A stretch of DNA of 64,000 nt. It comes from Ralstonia pickettii (lineage in GTDB: Bacteria > Pseudomonadota > Gammaproteobacteria > Burkholderiales > Burkholderiaceae). Below are positions 29,538 to 38,968 of this stretch, piece by piece; the first letter of the stretch is position 1; each line of letters opens with the position of its first letter. Below the pieces are notes generated by a model. It was not told the DNA's origin, made no database searches, and was given only the letters and a program-made list of their open reading frames with translations. Both the position numbers and the translations under genes were made by a program. The stretch is from the NCBI RefSeq assembly GCF_030582395.1, contig NZ_CP104382.1, positions 992,001 to 1,056,000 on the forward strand, in the 5' to 3' direction.

Positions 29538-30377
29538 ATGACCCAAGCCCATCTCGAAACCATCGGCTCAGCACACACGCGCTACGGCGCCGCGCTGGAA
29601 AAAGACCTGTTCGACCGCGTTGCCGCCGTGCATGCGCCCCACCTGCCACCCGCACGCACGGAACCGCCGCGCGACGCACAAACAGCGGAAGAACTGGAAG
29701 GCGTGATTGACTACGCAGTGTGGAACGCGGCGCACGACCTTTTCATCGTGCAACTGGCCAGCGCTGGGTTGGACCGGCTGTTTCGCAATGAGCCCGACTT
29801 CCAGCTCGCACTGTCGCGCCAGATCGGCGATGACGGGTTCCACGCAGTGGCTTCGCGCGAGCGCATTCGCGTGCTGTCGGGGCGCGATCAGATCGAGCGC
29901 ATCGTCCGCGATGTGCGCCACCACTGGGATGTTCTGGGCGACTACCCACTGACCAGCCAGGCCGCGTTTCTCGCGTGGGAATTCCACTACGAGCATCACA
30001 TCCTCGCGCGGCTGCAAGTCAATCGACGCACGTCGCGCGTGCTCGATCTTGCCAACCGCGACTTTGCCGAGAACCGCATCATGCCGGACGAGGAGGTGCA
30101 CCGCATCCTCATCACCGAGTGGTGGCACCGCAAGCTCGATGCGGCATCGGACAGCGAGCGCGAGCAGCTCGTGGGTCAAGTGCTCGAAGCCGACGACAAG
30201 CTGCAGGTGCTGCTCGGTGATTACCTGCGCGAATCGTGGGCGTTGAACGAACGCGCAGCAGGCATCGACACGCGCAACTACGTGCCGCTGTACGACGCAT
30301 GGCGGCGCGAGATTCTGGGCGTATTGCTGCAACGCTCTGCCGACGCCCTGCCGGCCCTCACCAGCCTCGGCACCTGA
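29538..30377 (+). CDS. Conserved-looking helical protein of unknown function beside a flavin monooxygenase
   Basis: A 279-residue soluble, helix-rich protein from ATG 29538 (MTQAHLETIGSAHTRYGAALEKDLFDRV). I do not recognise the family. Repeated Glu/His-bearing helices stand out: VIDYAVWNAAHDLF, FLAWEFHYEHHILARL, PDEEVHRILITEWWHRKL; this spacing could bind metal, as in ferritin- or heme-oxygenase-like folds, but that is only a suggestion. It ends 5 bp before the monooxygenase gene, so both are surely expressed together and may share a pathway. Confidence 0.7.
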   Translation: MTQAHLETIGSAHTRYGAALEKDLFDRVAAVHAPHLPPARTEPPRDAQTAEELEGVIDYAVWNAAHDLFIVQLASAGLDRLFRNEPDFQLALSRQIGDDGFHAVASRERIRVLSGRDQIERIVRDVRHHWDVLGDYPLTSQAAFLAWEFHYEHHILARLQVNRRTSRVLDLANRDFAENRIMPDEEVHRILITEWWHRKLDAASDSEREQLVGQVLEADDKLQVLLGDYLRESWALNERAAGIDTRNYVPLYDAWRREILGVLLQRSADALPALTSLGT

Positions 30378-30382
30378 TCGCA

Positions 30383-31768
30383 ATGTCCAAGAAATCGATC
30401 CTGCTCAACGCGTTCAACATGAACTGCGTGGGCCACATCAACCACGGGCTGTGGACCCATCCGCGCGATACGTCGGCCGACTACCGCAAGCTCAGCTATT
30501 GGACCGACCTCGCCAAGCTGCTGGAACGGGGCTTGTTCGACGGACTGTTCATCGCCGATATCGTGGGCGTGTACGACGTCTATCAGCAGTCTGCCGACCT
30601 GACGCTGCGCGAGTCGATCCAACTGCCGGTGAATGATCCGCTGATGCTGGTGTCGGCCATGGCGGGCGTGACAGAGCATCTCGGCTTTGGCCTGACCGTC
30701 AACCTGACCTATGAAGCGCCGTACCTGTTTGCGCGGCGCTTCTGCACGCTCGATCACCTGACCGACGGCCGGGTCGGCTGGAACATCGTCACGGGCTATC
30801 TGGACAGCGCTGCGCGCGCCATGGGCCTGCGCGAGCAGATTGCACACGACGAGCGTTACGACCGCGCCGATGAGTTTCTCGATGTGGTCTACCAGCTGTG
30901 GGAAGGCAGCTGGGAAGACGATGCGGTGCTGCGCGATCGTGCCGCACGCGTGTTTGCACGGCCCGACAAGGTGCACCGTATCCAGCATCACGGTCGCTAT
31001 TACGACGTGGAGGGCTACCACCTGAGCGAGCCGTCTCCGCAACGCACGCCGGTGCTGTTCCAGGCGGGCTCGTCCGCGCGTGGGCAGACCTTTGCCGGGC
31101 AGCATGCGGAGTGCGTGTTTCTGTCGGGCCAAAGCCAATCGGCCACACGCGATCAGGTGGCGCAGTTGCGTCAGGCTGCCGTGCAGGCCGGGCGCCGCGC
31201 GGATGACGTCAAAGTCTTCATGGGCATCACCGTCGTGGTCGACAAGACGGAAAAACTTGCGCGTGAGAAGCTTGCCGAATACCAACGCTATGCCAGCGCC
31301 GAAGCCGGCCTGGCGCATTTCTCGGCAGGCTCCGGCGTCGACTATTCGACCTATGCGTTGGACGATCCGCTGCGTGCGGTGAAGACGAATGCGATCGAGT
31401 CATCCATCCGCCGCGCCACCGGCGGCGATACGCAGTTCACGGTGCGGCGCTTGCTCGACCAACTTGCCTTGGGTGGCCGATACGCCACGATCGTCGGTGA
31501 CCCGCAGCAGGTCGCCGACGCGCTGCAGCAGTGGATGGATGTGACCGACATCGACGGCTTCAACCTGGCGCGCACGGTCACGCCCGAAAGCTATGCGGAC
31601 TTCATCGATCTGGTCGTGCCGGAGTTGCAGAACCGCGGTGTCTACAAGACCGCCTATGCGCCGGGCACCCTGCGCCGCAAGCTGTTTGGCGCCGACCGAT
31701 TGCCGGACGCGCACCCGGGCGCACGACGGCGCCGGCAACCCGCACGGGAGCTGGCGGACCAACCCTAG
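30383..31768 (+). CDS. Flavin-dependent monooxygenase, NtaA/SnaA/DszA family (luciferase-like)
   Basis: A 461-residue luciferase-like protein from ATG 30383 (MSKKSILLNAFNMNCVGHINHGLW). Typical family stretches are KLLERGLFDGLFIADIVG, LDHLTDGRVGWNIVTGYLDSAARAMGL and PVLFQAGSSARGQTFAG. Members use FMNH2 and O2 on nitrilotriacetate, EDTA, dibenzothiophene sulfone or alkyl sulfones. A separate flavin reductase is needed and none lies adjacent. It ends 4 bp inside the convergent transglutaminase gene. The C-terminus (PGARRRRQPARELADQP) is a basic tail. Confidence 0.88.
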   Translation: MSKKSILLNAFNMNCVGHINHGLWTHPRDTSADYRKLSYWTDLAKLLERGLFDGLFIADIVGVYDVYQQSADLTLRESIQLPVNDPLMLVSAMAGVTEHLGFGLTVNLTYEAPYLFARRFCTLDHLTDGRVGWNIVTGYLDSAARAMGLREQIAHDERYDRADEFLDVVYQLWEGSWEDDAVLRDRAARVFARPDKVHRIQHHGRYYDVEGYHLSEPSPQRTPVLFQAGSSARGQTFAGQHAECVFLSGQSQSATRDQVAQLRQAAVQAGRRADDVKVFMGITVVVDKTEKLAREKLAEYQRYASAEAGLAHFSAGSGVDYSTYALDDPLRAVKTNAIESSIRRATGGDTQFTVRRLLDQLALGGRYATIVGDPQQVADALQQWMDVTDIDGFNLARTVTPESYADFIDLVVPELQNRGVYKTAYAPGTLRRKLFGADRLPDAHPGARRRRQPARELADQP

Positions 31769-32694
31769 GGCTTGCTCTCATCGTGAACAGGTTCTCGGGC
31801 GGCCATCTCTTCCCGCACGCTGACCGCAACCTCCACCTGATGCTCGCCCCCGCCGAGGATCATGCCCCGCAGCAGAGAAACATCGCTGTAATCCCGCCCG
31901 ATGGCCAGGGTGACGTGATCGAGGTCGGCCAGCACGTCGTTGGTCGGGTCAAGATCGACCCAGCCGCTTTGCGGGCAGAACACCGACACCCACGCGTGCG
32001 AGGCATCGGCGCCAATCAGGCGCGGTTGCCCGGCCGGCGGTTCGGTCCGTAGATAGCCGCTCACATAGCGTGCGGGCAACCCCAGCGCGCGCAGGCAGCC
32101 GATCATCACTTGCGCAAAGTCCTGGCAGACGCCCCGGCGCAAGCCAAACGCCTGCGTGGCCGGTGTATCGAAAGCGGTCGCGGTGGGCGCGTATTCAAAA
32201 TCGGCATGCAGGCGATGCATCAGGTCGATGGCGCCGGCCACGATCGGCGTGCCGGCGGCAAAGCTCGCACGCGCATAACGCTCCAGTTCCGGGCTCAGCG
32301 CAATGTTGGGCGAAGCAAAGCAGAACTCGGCTTCGGGATAAAACGTCGACCCGGCCTGATAGCGCAAGCGCTGCGCGACTGACTCCCACCCCGGCGTGGC
32401 GACCGGATCCAGATCGGTCCAGCGCGGCAGCAGGCGCACCGTGGTCTTGCTCGTCATGCGCAGGCTGTCGTGCGGCGTATCCAGCGAGAAATACAGCACG
32501 TCGTTGCCGAAGCCATCGACACGGCTGGTCAGATACGAGGGCACAGGCTCGATCTGTTCGGTGTGCTCAACAACCGCTTGCCACGGACACGCACGCGGGC
32601 GAATGGTCGCCAGATGCTGCGCCGTCTCGACAGCCGTTGCGTAGTGATAGACCGTGCTGTGCGATACCGTCAGCAGCGCCGCGCGTGCATCCAT
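31765..32694 (-). CDS. Transglutaminase-like family protein (last gene of the amidoligase-like operon)
   Basis: A 309-residue protein from ATG 32694. The N-terminal beta-rich domain (LTVSHSTVYHYATAVETAQH) is followed by a transglutaminase core with Cys near residue 189 (RRGVCQDFAQVMIG), His near 232 (GADASHAWVSVFCP) and Asp near 247 (GWVDLDPTND). In this bacterial group the fold usually acts as a cysteine peptidase or amidase rather than a cross-linker. Its ATG shares one base with the stop of the ATP-grasp gene, so translation is coupled. Confidence 0.88.
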   Translation of the reverse strand: MDARAALLTVSHSTVYHYATAVETAQHLATIRPRACPWQAVVEHTEQIEPVPSYLTSRVDGFGNDVLYFSLDTPHDSLRMTSKTTVRLLPRWTDLDPVATPGWESVAQRLRYQAGSTFYPEAEFCFASPNIALSPELERYARASFAAGTPIVAGAIDLMHRLHADFEYAPTATAFDTPATQAFGLRRGVCQDFAQVMIGCLRALGLPARYVSGYLRTEPPAGQPRLIGADASHAWVSVFCPQSGWVDLDPTNDVLADLDHVTLAIGRDYSDVSLLRGMILGGGEHQVEVAVSVREEMAAREPVHDESKP

Positions 32695-35282
32695 CAGGCC
32701 ACCTGCGCGGTTGGCGTGCTGGCGTGGCTGAAGTAGCGCGCGCTGATCTCGTTGGATGCGGCGGCCACGTAGTCGCACAGCTTCTCGCACAGGGCGACGA
32801 GGTTGGCGTAGCGGCCGTCGGCATCGGCTTCGCACAGCGCCTCCAGCGAGGGCAGCGTATCGACCGCGGGCATCAGGTCCGCAAACGGTGGGCGGCGCTG
32901 GGCGGATATCGGGGCAGCGGCGCGTTCGATCTGCGCCAGCTTGGTCCGCAGCCGGTCGTACACGCCGTACAACCCGCGCGGGTTGGTCGACTCGACCACC
33001 AGCAGGTCCAGCAGCGCCGGCACCTCCAGCCGCCCGGGATACAACGATCGGTAGGTGAGCGTGCTATCGAACAGTTGCAGCAGCAGATCAAAACCCTCGG
33101 CGGTGGCCAGCTTGCCCTGCTCCGCAATCACGCGCAGGAACGTCGCCATGGCCCACACGCGCTCGATATGGCGGCCGGCAAACAACAGGCGCCACGCCTC
33201 GTCGCGCGTCATGCGGTCACCCTGCGCACCGCTGATGGCGGAGAGCTGCGTTGCCAGATATTCGAGCAGATCGACCAGCGCCACACGGTCGTGCGGGCCT
33301 TCGGCCGTGAGGTTGGCCAGCCCATCGCGAAAATCGTTGCGCGCGGCGAGGATGGTTCTCCAGTGGTCGTTCGACAGGCGCCCGCGCACCTCACCGGAGG
33401 AGCGCGCCTGCGCGGCCAGGCATTGGCCAATTCCCGCCGTGCCCGACTGCTCGCTCAATCCCGCCACCAGCGCGCGCTCGAATGCGCCGGGGCTGCTGCG
33501 CGCAAACACATCGGCGCTGAAGATGAGGCCACATTCGGCCGCCAGCTCCGTCAGCGTGCCAAACATGGTATCGGCGTCGCTGGCCTCCAGCGAGCCGAGA
33601 ATCAGGCGACATAGGCGCACGCCGTTTTCAGCGCGCTCGCCATAGCGGCCAGACCAGAACAGGTTTTCTGCCGCGCGGCTCGACACCGTACGGTGCTTGC
33701 GCGCAAGGTCCGCCGGGCGCATCGGCGATGGCAGCAAGGAAAACGGCGCAGCCGGCTGCGGCTGATTCGACAACACCCAGGTATCGACGCTGCTGCCGCC
33801 CATCTGCATCGACGCCGAAGCCTGCCGCTCCGCCGCCAGGCGCGTAAAACCGCCAGGCATGACGTGCCAGCCGCCCGCCATATCGGCAATGGCAAACACG
33901 CGCAGCACAGACGGCCTGCCGGCGAGCATGCCGGCTTCGTAGCGCGGCGTGCAGGAATACGGAAACGGGGCCTGCACCGTGAAGGTATCCGGCGCGCCGT
34001 CAATGCGCGCGCGCCAGTCGGCCAGCGATTGCGGGCCACCCGCCATACCGGGCGGGCCGTCGGCGTGGAATCCGGGCCACGTTGGCAACAGGAACCCGGC
34101 CGACAAGCGGGCCTGCGCTTCATCGCGCGCCAAGGCCTCGCCGCACCACCAAGTCGGCACGCTGGGCAGGGCGAGGGGCTCGCCGAGCAACGCCTGCGCA
34201 ATCCCCGGCAAGAAGCCCAGCATGGCCGGGGATTCGACAAACCCCGCGCCCGGCACGTTCGACACCATCACGTTGCCTGCGCGCATCACCTGCAGCAAGC
34301 CCGGCACCCCAATGGTGGAATCGGCGCGCAGCTCCACCGGGTCGCAGAACACGTCGTCCAGGCGGCGCAGCACGGCGTGCACGCGTTCCAGGCCGTTGAA
34401 GGTCTTCAGGTACAGCTTGTCGCCACGCACCGTCAGGTCCTTGCCCTCTACCAGGGTCACGCCCAGGTATCGCGCCAGGAAGGCGTGCTCGAAATACGTT
34501 TCGCTGAATGGGCCCGGCGTGAGCAGCGCAATGTGCGGGGAATCGCCGGGCGCGTCGTCGGACATGGTGGTGCGCGCGGCGGCGGCCAGCGTACTGATCA
34601 GCTGCGAGTACGTCGGCGCCAGGCGCGTGGCACGCAACTCACGAAAGGCATCGGCAAACAGGCCGGAGACGATCAGCCGATTTTCGAGCGCATAGCCGAG
34701 GCCCGACGGAGCTTCGGTGCGATGGCCGACCACCATCCATTCGCCGCTGGGCGCACGCCCCAGGTCCACAGCCACGATGTGGAGATACTGGCCGCCCGGC
34801 GGCGTAAAGCCGCGCACCGCACGCAGATACCCGGGATGGCCGAACACCAGCGCGGGCGGTACCAGCCCCTGCGTGAGCAATGATTGCGGCCCGTAGGTGT
34901 CCGCCACGATGGCATTGAGCAGCCGCGCGCGCTGCATCACGCCCTGCTCGATCCCGGCCCAGCTCTCGTGGTCGATCAGGAAAGGCAGCAGATCGAGCGC
35001 CCACGGGCGCGGCTCGCCCTTGTCGGCGTAGACGTTGTAGCTGATGTCGTTGTCCCGCACTTGCTGTGCGATGGAGGCGCGAGCCTGCTCCAGTCCGACC
35101 GGGCCGCCGATCCCCCGCTCACGCACGTGCTCGAAAAACTGCCGCCACGGTTCGCGCAACGCGCCCGTGGCGTCACGCAGCTCGTCCCAGTGGCCCTCCC
35201 GCGCCGGCAACATCCGAAGGAGGGCCAGCACATCCGCGTGGGCGGCAGTGGGTTCAAGCGGCAGGGTTGACTGGTAAGACAA
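32694..35282 (-). CDS. Fusion of circularly permuted ATP-grasp ligase and alpha-E domain
   Basis: Read from a probable TTG start at 35282 this is an 862-residue protein; the start is uncertain because the frame runs into the upstream gene. Residues to about 500 form a circularly permuted type-2 ATP-grasp domain (DNDISYNVYADKGEPRPWALDLLPFLI, LLTPGPFSETYFEHAFLARYLGV, NVMVSNVPGAGFVESPAM). From about 530 the alpha-E domain begins (HRTVSSRAAENLFWSGRYGERAENG) and runs to the end. In many genomes these are two genes. ATP-grasp enzymes of this kind are predicted to form amide bonds; the product is unknown. Confidence 0.85.
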   Translation of the reverse strand: MSYQSTLPLEPTAAHADVLALLRMLPAREGHWDELRDATGALREPWRQFFEHVRERGIGGPVGLEQARASIAQQVRDNDISYNVYADKGEPRPWALDLLPFLIDHESWAGIEQGVMQRARLLNAIVADTYGPQSLLTQGLVPPALVFGHPGYLRAVRGFTPPGGQYLHIVAVDLGRAPSGEWMVVGHRTEAPSGLGYALENRLIVSGLFADAFRELRATRLAPTYSQLISTLAAAARTTMSDDAPGDSPHIALLTPGPFSETYFEHAFLARYLGVTLVEGKDLTVRGDKLYLKTFNGLERVHAVLRRLDDVFCDPVELRADSTIGVPGLLQVMRAGNVMVSNVPGAGFVESPAMLGFLPGIAQALLGEPLALPSVPTWWCGEALARDEAQARLSAGFLLPTWPGFHADGPPGMAGGPQSLADWRARIDGAPDTFTVQAPFPYSCTPRYEAGMLAGRPSVLRVFAIADMAGGWHVMPGGFTRLAAERQASASMQMGGSSVDTWVLSNQPQPAAPFSLLPSPMRPADLARKHRTVSSRAAENLFWSGRYGERAENGVRLCRLILGSLEASDADTMFGTLTELAAECGLIFSADVFARSSPGAFERALVAGLSEQSGTAGIGQCLAAQARSSGEVRGRLSNDHWRTILAARNDFRDGLANLTAEGPHDRVALVDLLEYLATQLSAISGAQGDRMTRDEAWRLLFAGRHIERVWAMATFLRVIAEQGKLATAEGFDLLLQLFDSTLTYRSLYPGRLEVPALLDLLVVESTNPRGLYGVYDRLRTKLAQIERAAAPISAQRRPPFADLMPAVDTLPSLEALCEADADGRYANLVALCEKLCDYVAAASNEISARYFSHASTPTAQVA

Positions 35283-35301
35283 GATTGGCTTGGCTGGAAA
35301 A

Positions 35302-38300
35302 TTAGTAGCGGCGCAAATCCAGCGTAAACGGAAACTCCAGACTGCGCTCGGGTGCCCGCACTTCCATGGGCCCGGGCGTGTGTCCGATGGTGAAGAAGCG
35401 CGCGCGGCGGCGGCTTTCCGCCTCGTAAGCGTTGACGGGAAACGTCTGGTAGTTGCGCCCACCCGGATGCGCCACATGATACTGGCAACCGCCCAGCGAG
35501 CGGCCGGTCCAGGTGTCTGCCAAGTCGAACGTCAGCGGCGCATGCACGCCAATGGTCGGGTGCAGCGCCGACGGCTGCGACCACGCCCGGAAGCGCACCC
35601 CCGCCACCTGCTCGCTCACGCGGCCGGTTGGTTGCAATGGCAAGGGAATGCCGTTGACCGTCACCACGTGCCTGTTCTCGTTCAGGCCCAGCACGCGCAC
35701 CTCAAGCCGCTCGACCGACGAATCGACGTAGCGCACCGTGCCGCCCTGGGCACCCTCCTCGCCCATGACGTGCCAGGGTTCCAGCGCGCCGCTGAGCGTG
35801 AGCGAGATCCCGCCCGTATGCAGCTCGCCCACCAGCGGGAAGCGGAACGAGAAATGCGGTGCAAACCACTCGCGTTCAAAGGCGTAACCCGCTTCGCGCA
35901 GATCGGCCAGCACGTCGTCGAAGTCCATCTGCACGAAGGTGCCGAGCAGAAAACGATCGTGCAGCTCGGTACCCCAACGCGTGAGGCGCGTGGTGTACGG
36001 CGTCTTCCAGAAGCGGGCGACCAGCGCGCGCAGCAGCAGTTGCTGCACGAGGCTCATGCGCGCGTGCGGCGGCATTTCAAAGCCGCGCAACTCCAGCAGG
36101 CCCAGGCGCCCCGTCGGGCCGTCGGGTGAATAGAGCTTGTCGATGCAGAACTCGGCGCGGTGCGTGTTGCCGGTCACGTCGATCAGGATGTTGCGCAGGA
36201 TCCGGTCGATCAGCCAGGGCGGAACGTTGGCAGCGCCCAGGCGATCGAGCTGGTGCTGCAGCTCCGCAAAGGCGATCTCGAGTTCATACACCTGATCATT
36301 GCGTGCCTCGTCCACGCGCGGCGCCTGGCTGGTCGGGCCGATGAACAGCCCCGAGAACAGGTAGGACAGCGACGGATGGTTGTGCCAGTAGGCAATCAGG
36401 CTTGCCAGCAGATCGGGGCGGCGCAGGAACGGGCTGTCGGCCGGTGTGGCCCCGCCCAGCACGAAGTGGTTGCCGCCGCCGGTGCCCGTGTGGCGGCCGT
36501 CAAGCATGAACTTCTCCGTACTCAGATATGACTGGTGGGCCGATTCGTACAGGTATTCCGTATGGTCGACCAGTTGCTCCCAGTTGCTGGCGGGGTGGAT
36601 GTTGACTTCGATCACGCCGGGGTCGGGGGTCACCTGCAGCAGCTTCAGGCGCGGGTCGCGCGGCGGCGGATAGCCTTCGATGACCACCTGCACCTGCAGC
36701 TCGGCGGCGGTCGCCTCCACGGCGGCCAGCAGGTCGAGATAGTCGTCCAACTCCGTCAGCGGCGGCATGAAAACGTGCAGCTGACTGTGTCCAGAACCGA
36801 AGGTGTCGTTCTCGACCTTGGGGCCGGCAGCCCGGGCCGGGTCGCGCGCTTCCACGCACAGCGCGGTGCGATGGACCCATGATGCGGATTCGTTCTGCGC
36901 AGGCAGGCGAGCATCGGCCCGCAAGCCGGTGCCCCGTTCAGCAGATGTGGCCGATGTGGCTTTCGCTACCGCGCCGGCAGACTCGCTCTGGTATTGCATG
37001 CGCAGCTCGGCCGCCGTACGCAGCGGCGCGCTTGGGCCGAACGGATCGTGCGCATGCTGATACGGATAGTCGCTCTTGCTGACCCACGGCAGCGAGTCGA
37101 GCGGCAAGCGATAACCCATCGGCGAATCGCCCGGAATCAGGTACATACGTTCATCGCGGAAGAACCACGGGCCGGTGACCCAGCGCGGGCCGGCCAGCGT
37201 GGCATCGTCATTGCGCGCGAGCGGCAACACGTAGCCCGTCACGGCAGATAGGCCGGCGTCGAATACGCGGCGCAGGCGCACGCGCTCCATTTCATCGTCG
37301 AGCCGCGAATCAAACGGGTCGACATTCACGGGCAGGCGCCGCTCGCGCCAGAGGTAGTACCACGTGTCTTCGTAGCCGGCCTGGATGCACTGCTCGTCAA
37401 CCGACAGCTTGCGCGCCAGATGATGCAGAAAGCGCTGCGCATCGGCAGAGGTGTAGCGGCCGGGCTCGCGTTCGTCGGCAAACAGCGTGGGATCGTTCCA
37501 GCAGGGCTGCCCATCGACGCGCCAGTAGAGCGACAGGGCCCAGCGCGGCAGTTGCTCGCCGGGGTACCACTTGCCCTGGCCGATATGCAGGAAGCCGTTG
37601 GCGCCATAGCGTTGGCGCAGCCTGTCCATGAGCGCCACGGCGTAGCTGCGCTTGGTCGGGCCGAGGGCATCGGTGTTCCACTCGGCGGCATCGCGGTCGC
37701 GCACGGCCACGAAGGTGGGCTCGCCGCCCATGGTCAGGCGCACGTCCATGGCGTCGAGTTCGGCGTCCACCTGCGCACCCATGCGCACGACATCGGCCCA
37801 GTGCGCCTCGGTGTAGGGCTTGGTCACGCGCGGCGCTTCCCGCACGCGCGTGATCGACATCGTGTGCTCGAATTCGACCTCGCATTCGTCCACCGCGCCC
37901 GAGATGGGCGCCGCGCTGCCGGGCTCGGGCGTGCACGCCACGGGAATATGGCCCTCCCCCGCCAGCAGGCCTGAGGTCGGGTCAAAGCCGATCCACCCGG
38001 CGCCCGGCAGGTAGACCTCGCACCAGGCGTGCAGGTCGGTAAAGTCGACCTCGGTGCCGCTGGGGCCATCGACGGCCTTTACGTCAGGCGTGAGCTGCAG
38101 CAGGTAGCCGGACACAAAGCGCGCCGCCAGCCCCAATTGGCGCAGCGTCTGCACCATCAGCCAGCCCGTGTCGCGGCACGAGCCGGAGCCGAGCGACAGC
38201 GTCTCTTCCGGCGTCTGCACCCCGGGCTCCATGCGGATCAGGTAGCGGATGTCGTGCTGCAGGCGCTGGTTCAGCCCCACCAGAAAATCCACCGTGCGGC

Positions 38301-38715
38301 GCGGCGTGCGGTCGATGCTGGCGACAAACGCCGCAAAGTTCGGCGTCATTTCGCGCTTGACGAGGTAGGGCGCCAGCTCAGCGGCGAGGTCGTCGGCGTA
38401 GCTGAAGGGGAACGACTCCGCCTCGGGCGCCAGGAAAAAATCGAACGGGTTGTAGACCGCCATCTCGGCGACCAGGTCGATGGTCACCTTGAATTCGCGC
38501 GTCTTGTGCGGAAACACCAGCCGCGCCTGGTAATTGGCAAACGCGTCTTGCTGCCAGTTGATGAAATGCTCGGCCGGCTCCACCCGCATGGAATACGAAT
38601 GGATGGGCGTGCGGCAGTGCGGCGCTGGCCGCAGGCGCACCACCTGCGGCGACAGCTCGACGAGCCGGTCGTAGCGATAATGGGTAACGTGGTTCAGCGC
38701 GACTCGGATCGACAC
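35302..38715 (-). CDS. Transglutaminase-like peptidase fused to DUF2126 putative amidoligase
   Basis: A 1137-residue protein from GTG 38715, preceded by GAGGAG. Residues 1-270 are a transglutaminase-like unit: the N-terminal VALNHVTHYRYDRLVELSPQ, Cys near 180 (GSGSCRDTGWLMVQ), His near 230 (TDLHAWCEVY) and Asp near 242 (GFDPTSG). The rest is DUF2126, with LTMGGEPTFVAVRDRD, HIGQGKWYPGEQLPRWAL, GGNHFVLGGATPADSPFLRRPD and RLGLLELRGFEMPPHARM. DUF2126 is predicted to be a glutamine-synthetase-like amidoligase. It leads the operon and is 19 bp from the ATP-grasp gene. Confidence 0.88.
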   Translation of the reverse strand: MSIRVALNHVTHYRYDRLVELSPQVVRLRPAPHCRTPIHSYSMRVEPAEHFINWQQDAFANYQARLVFPHKTREFKVTIDLVAEMAVYNPFDFFLAPEAESFPFSYADDLAAELAPYLVKREMTPNFAAFVASIDRTPRRTVDFLVGLNQRLQHDIRYLIRMEPGVQTPEETLSLGSGSCRDTGWLMVQTLRQLGLAARFVSGYLLQLTPDVKAVDGPSGTEVDFTDLHAWCEVYLPGAGWIGFDPTSGLLAGEGHIPVACTPEPGSAAPISGAVDECEVEFEHTMSITRVREAPRVTKPYTEAHWADVVRMGAQVDAELDAMDVRLTMGGEPTFVAVRDRDAAEWNTDALGPTKRSYAVALMDRLRQRYGANGFLHIGQGKWYPGEQLPRWALSLYWRVDGQPCWNDPTLFADEREPGRYTSADAQRFLHHLARKLSVDEQCIQAGYEDTWYYLWRERRLPVNVDPFDSRLDDEMERVRLRRVFDAGLSAVTGYVLPLARNDDATLAGPRWVTGPWFFRDERMYLIPGDSPMGYRLPLDSLPWVSKSDYPYQHAHDPFGPSAPLRTAAELRMQYQSESAGAVAKATSATSAERGTGLRADARLPAQNESASWVHRTALCVEARDPARAAGPKVENDTFGSGHSQLHVFMPPLTELDDYLDLLAAVEATAAELQVQVVIEGYPPPRDPRLKLLQVTPDPGVIEVNIHPASNWEQLVDHTEYLYESAHQSYLSTEKFMLDGRHTGTGGGNHFVLGGATPADSPFLRRPDLLASLIAYWHNHPSLSYLFSGLFIGPTSQAPRVDEARNDQVYELEIAFAELQHQLDRLGAANVPPWLIDRILRNILIDVTGNTHRAEFCIDKLYSPDGPTGRLGLLELRGFEMPPHARMSLVQQLLLRALVARFWKTPYTTRLTRWGTELHDRFLLGTFVQMDFDDVLADLREAGYAFEREWFAPHFSFRFPLVGELHTGGISLTLSGALEPWHVMGEEGAQGGTVRYVDSSVERLEVRVLGLNENRHVVTVNGIPLPLQPTGRVSEQVAGVRFRAWSQPSALHPTIGVHAPLTFDLADTWTGRSLGGCQYHVAHPGGRNYQTFPVNAYEAESRRRARFFTIGHTPGPMEVRAPERSLEFPFTLDLRRY

Positions 38716-38968
38716 ACGGACTCCTCGGTGGCTCGTAATGGCGTGCCGGCGCCGTGCCGGCGGCCGGTTGAAGCAAGGTTCATGCCGCTGGCGCGGCATA
38801 CCGTGCTCGGGACGGCAGGCCATCGTGCCACGCATGCACCTCCGTGCGTATGACACGCCAATGCGGTACAACGCTTGCTGTGCTGTACAGCTGGCCGCCG
38901 CCACGCCACCCCCTTTGGGTGGAAAGCTACCCCCAAGACGCCAGCCCCTGCCCCGCCCCCGGACCGCC

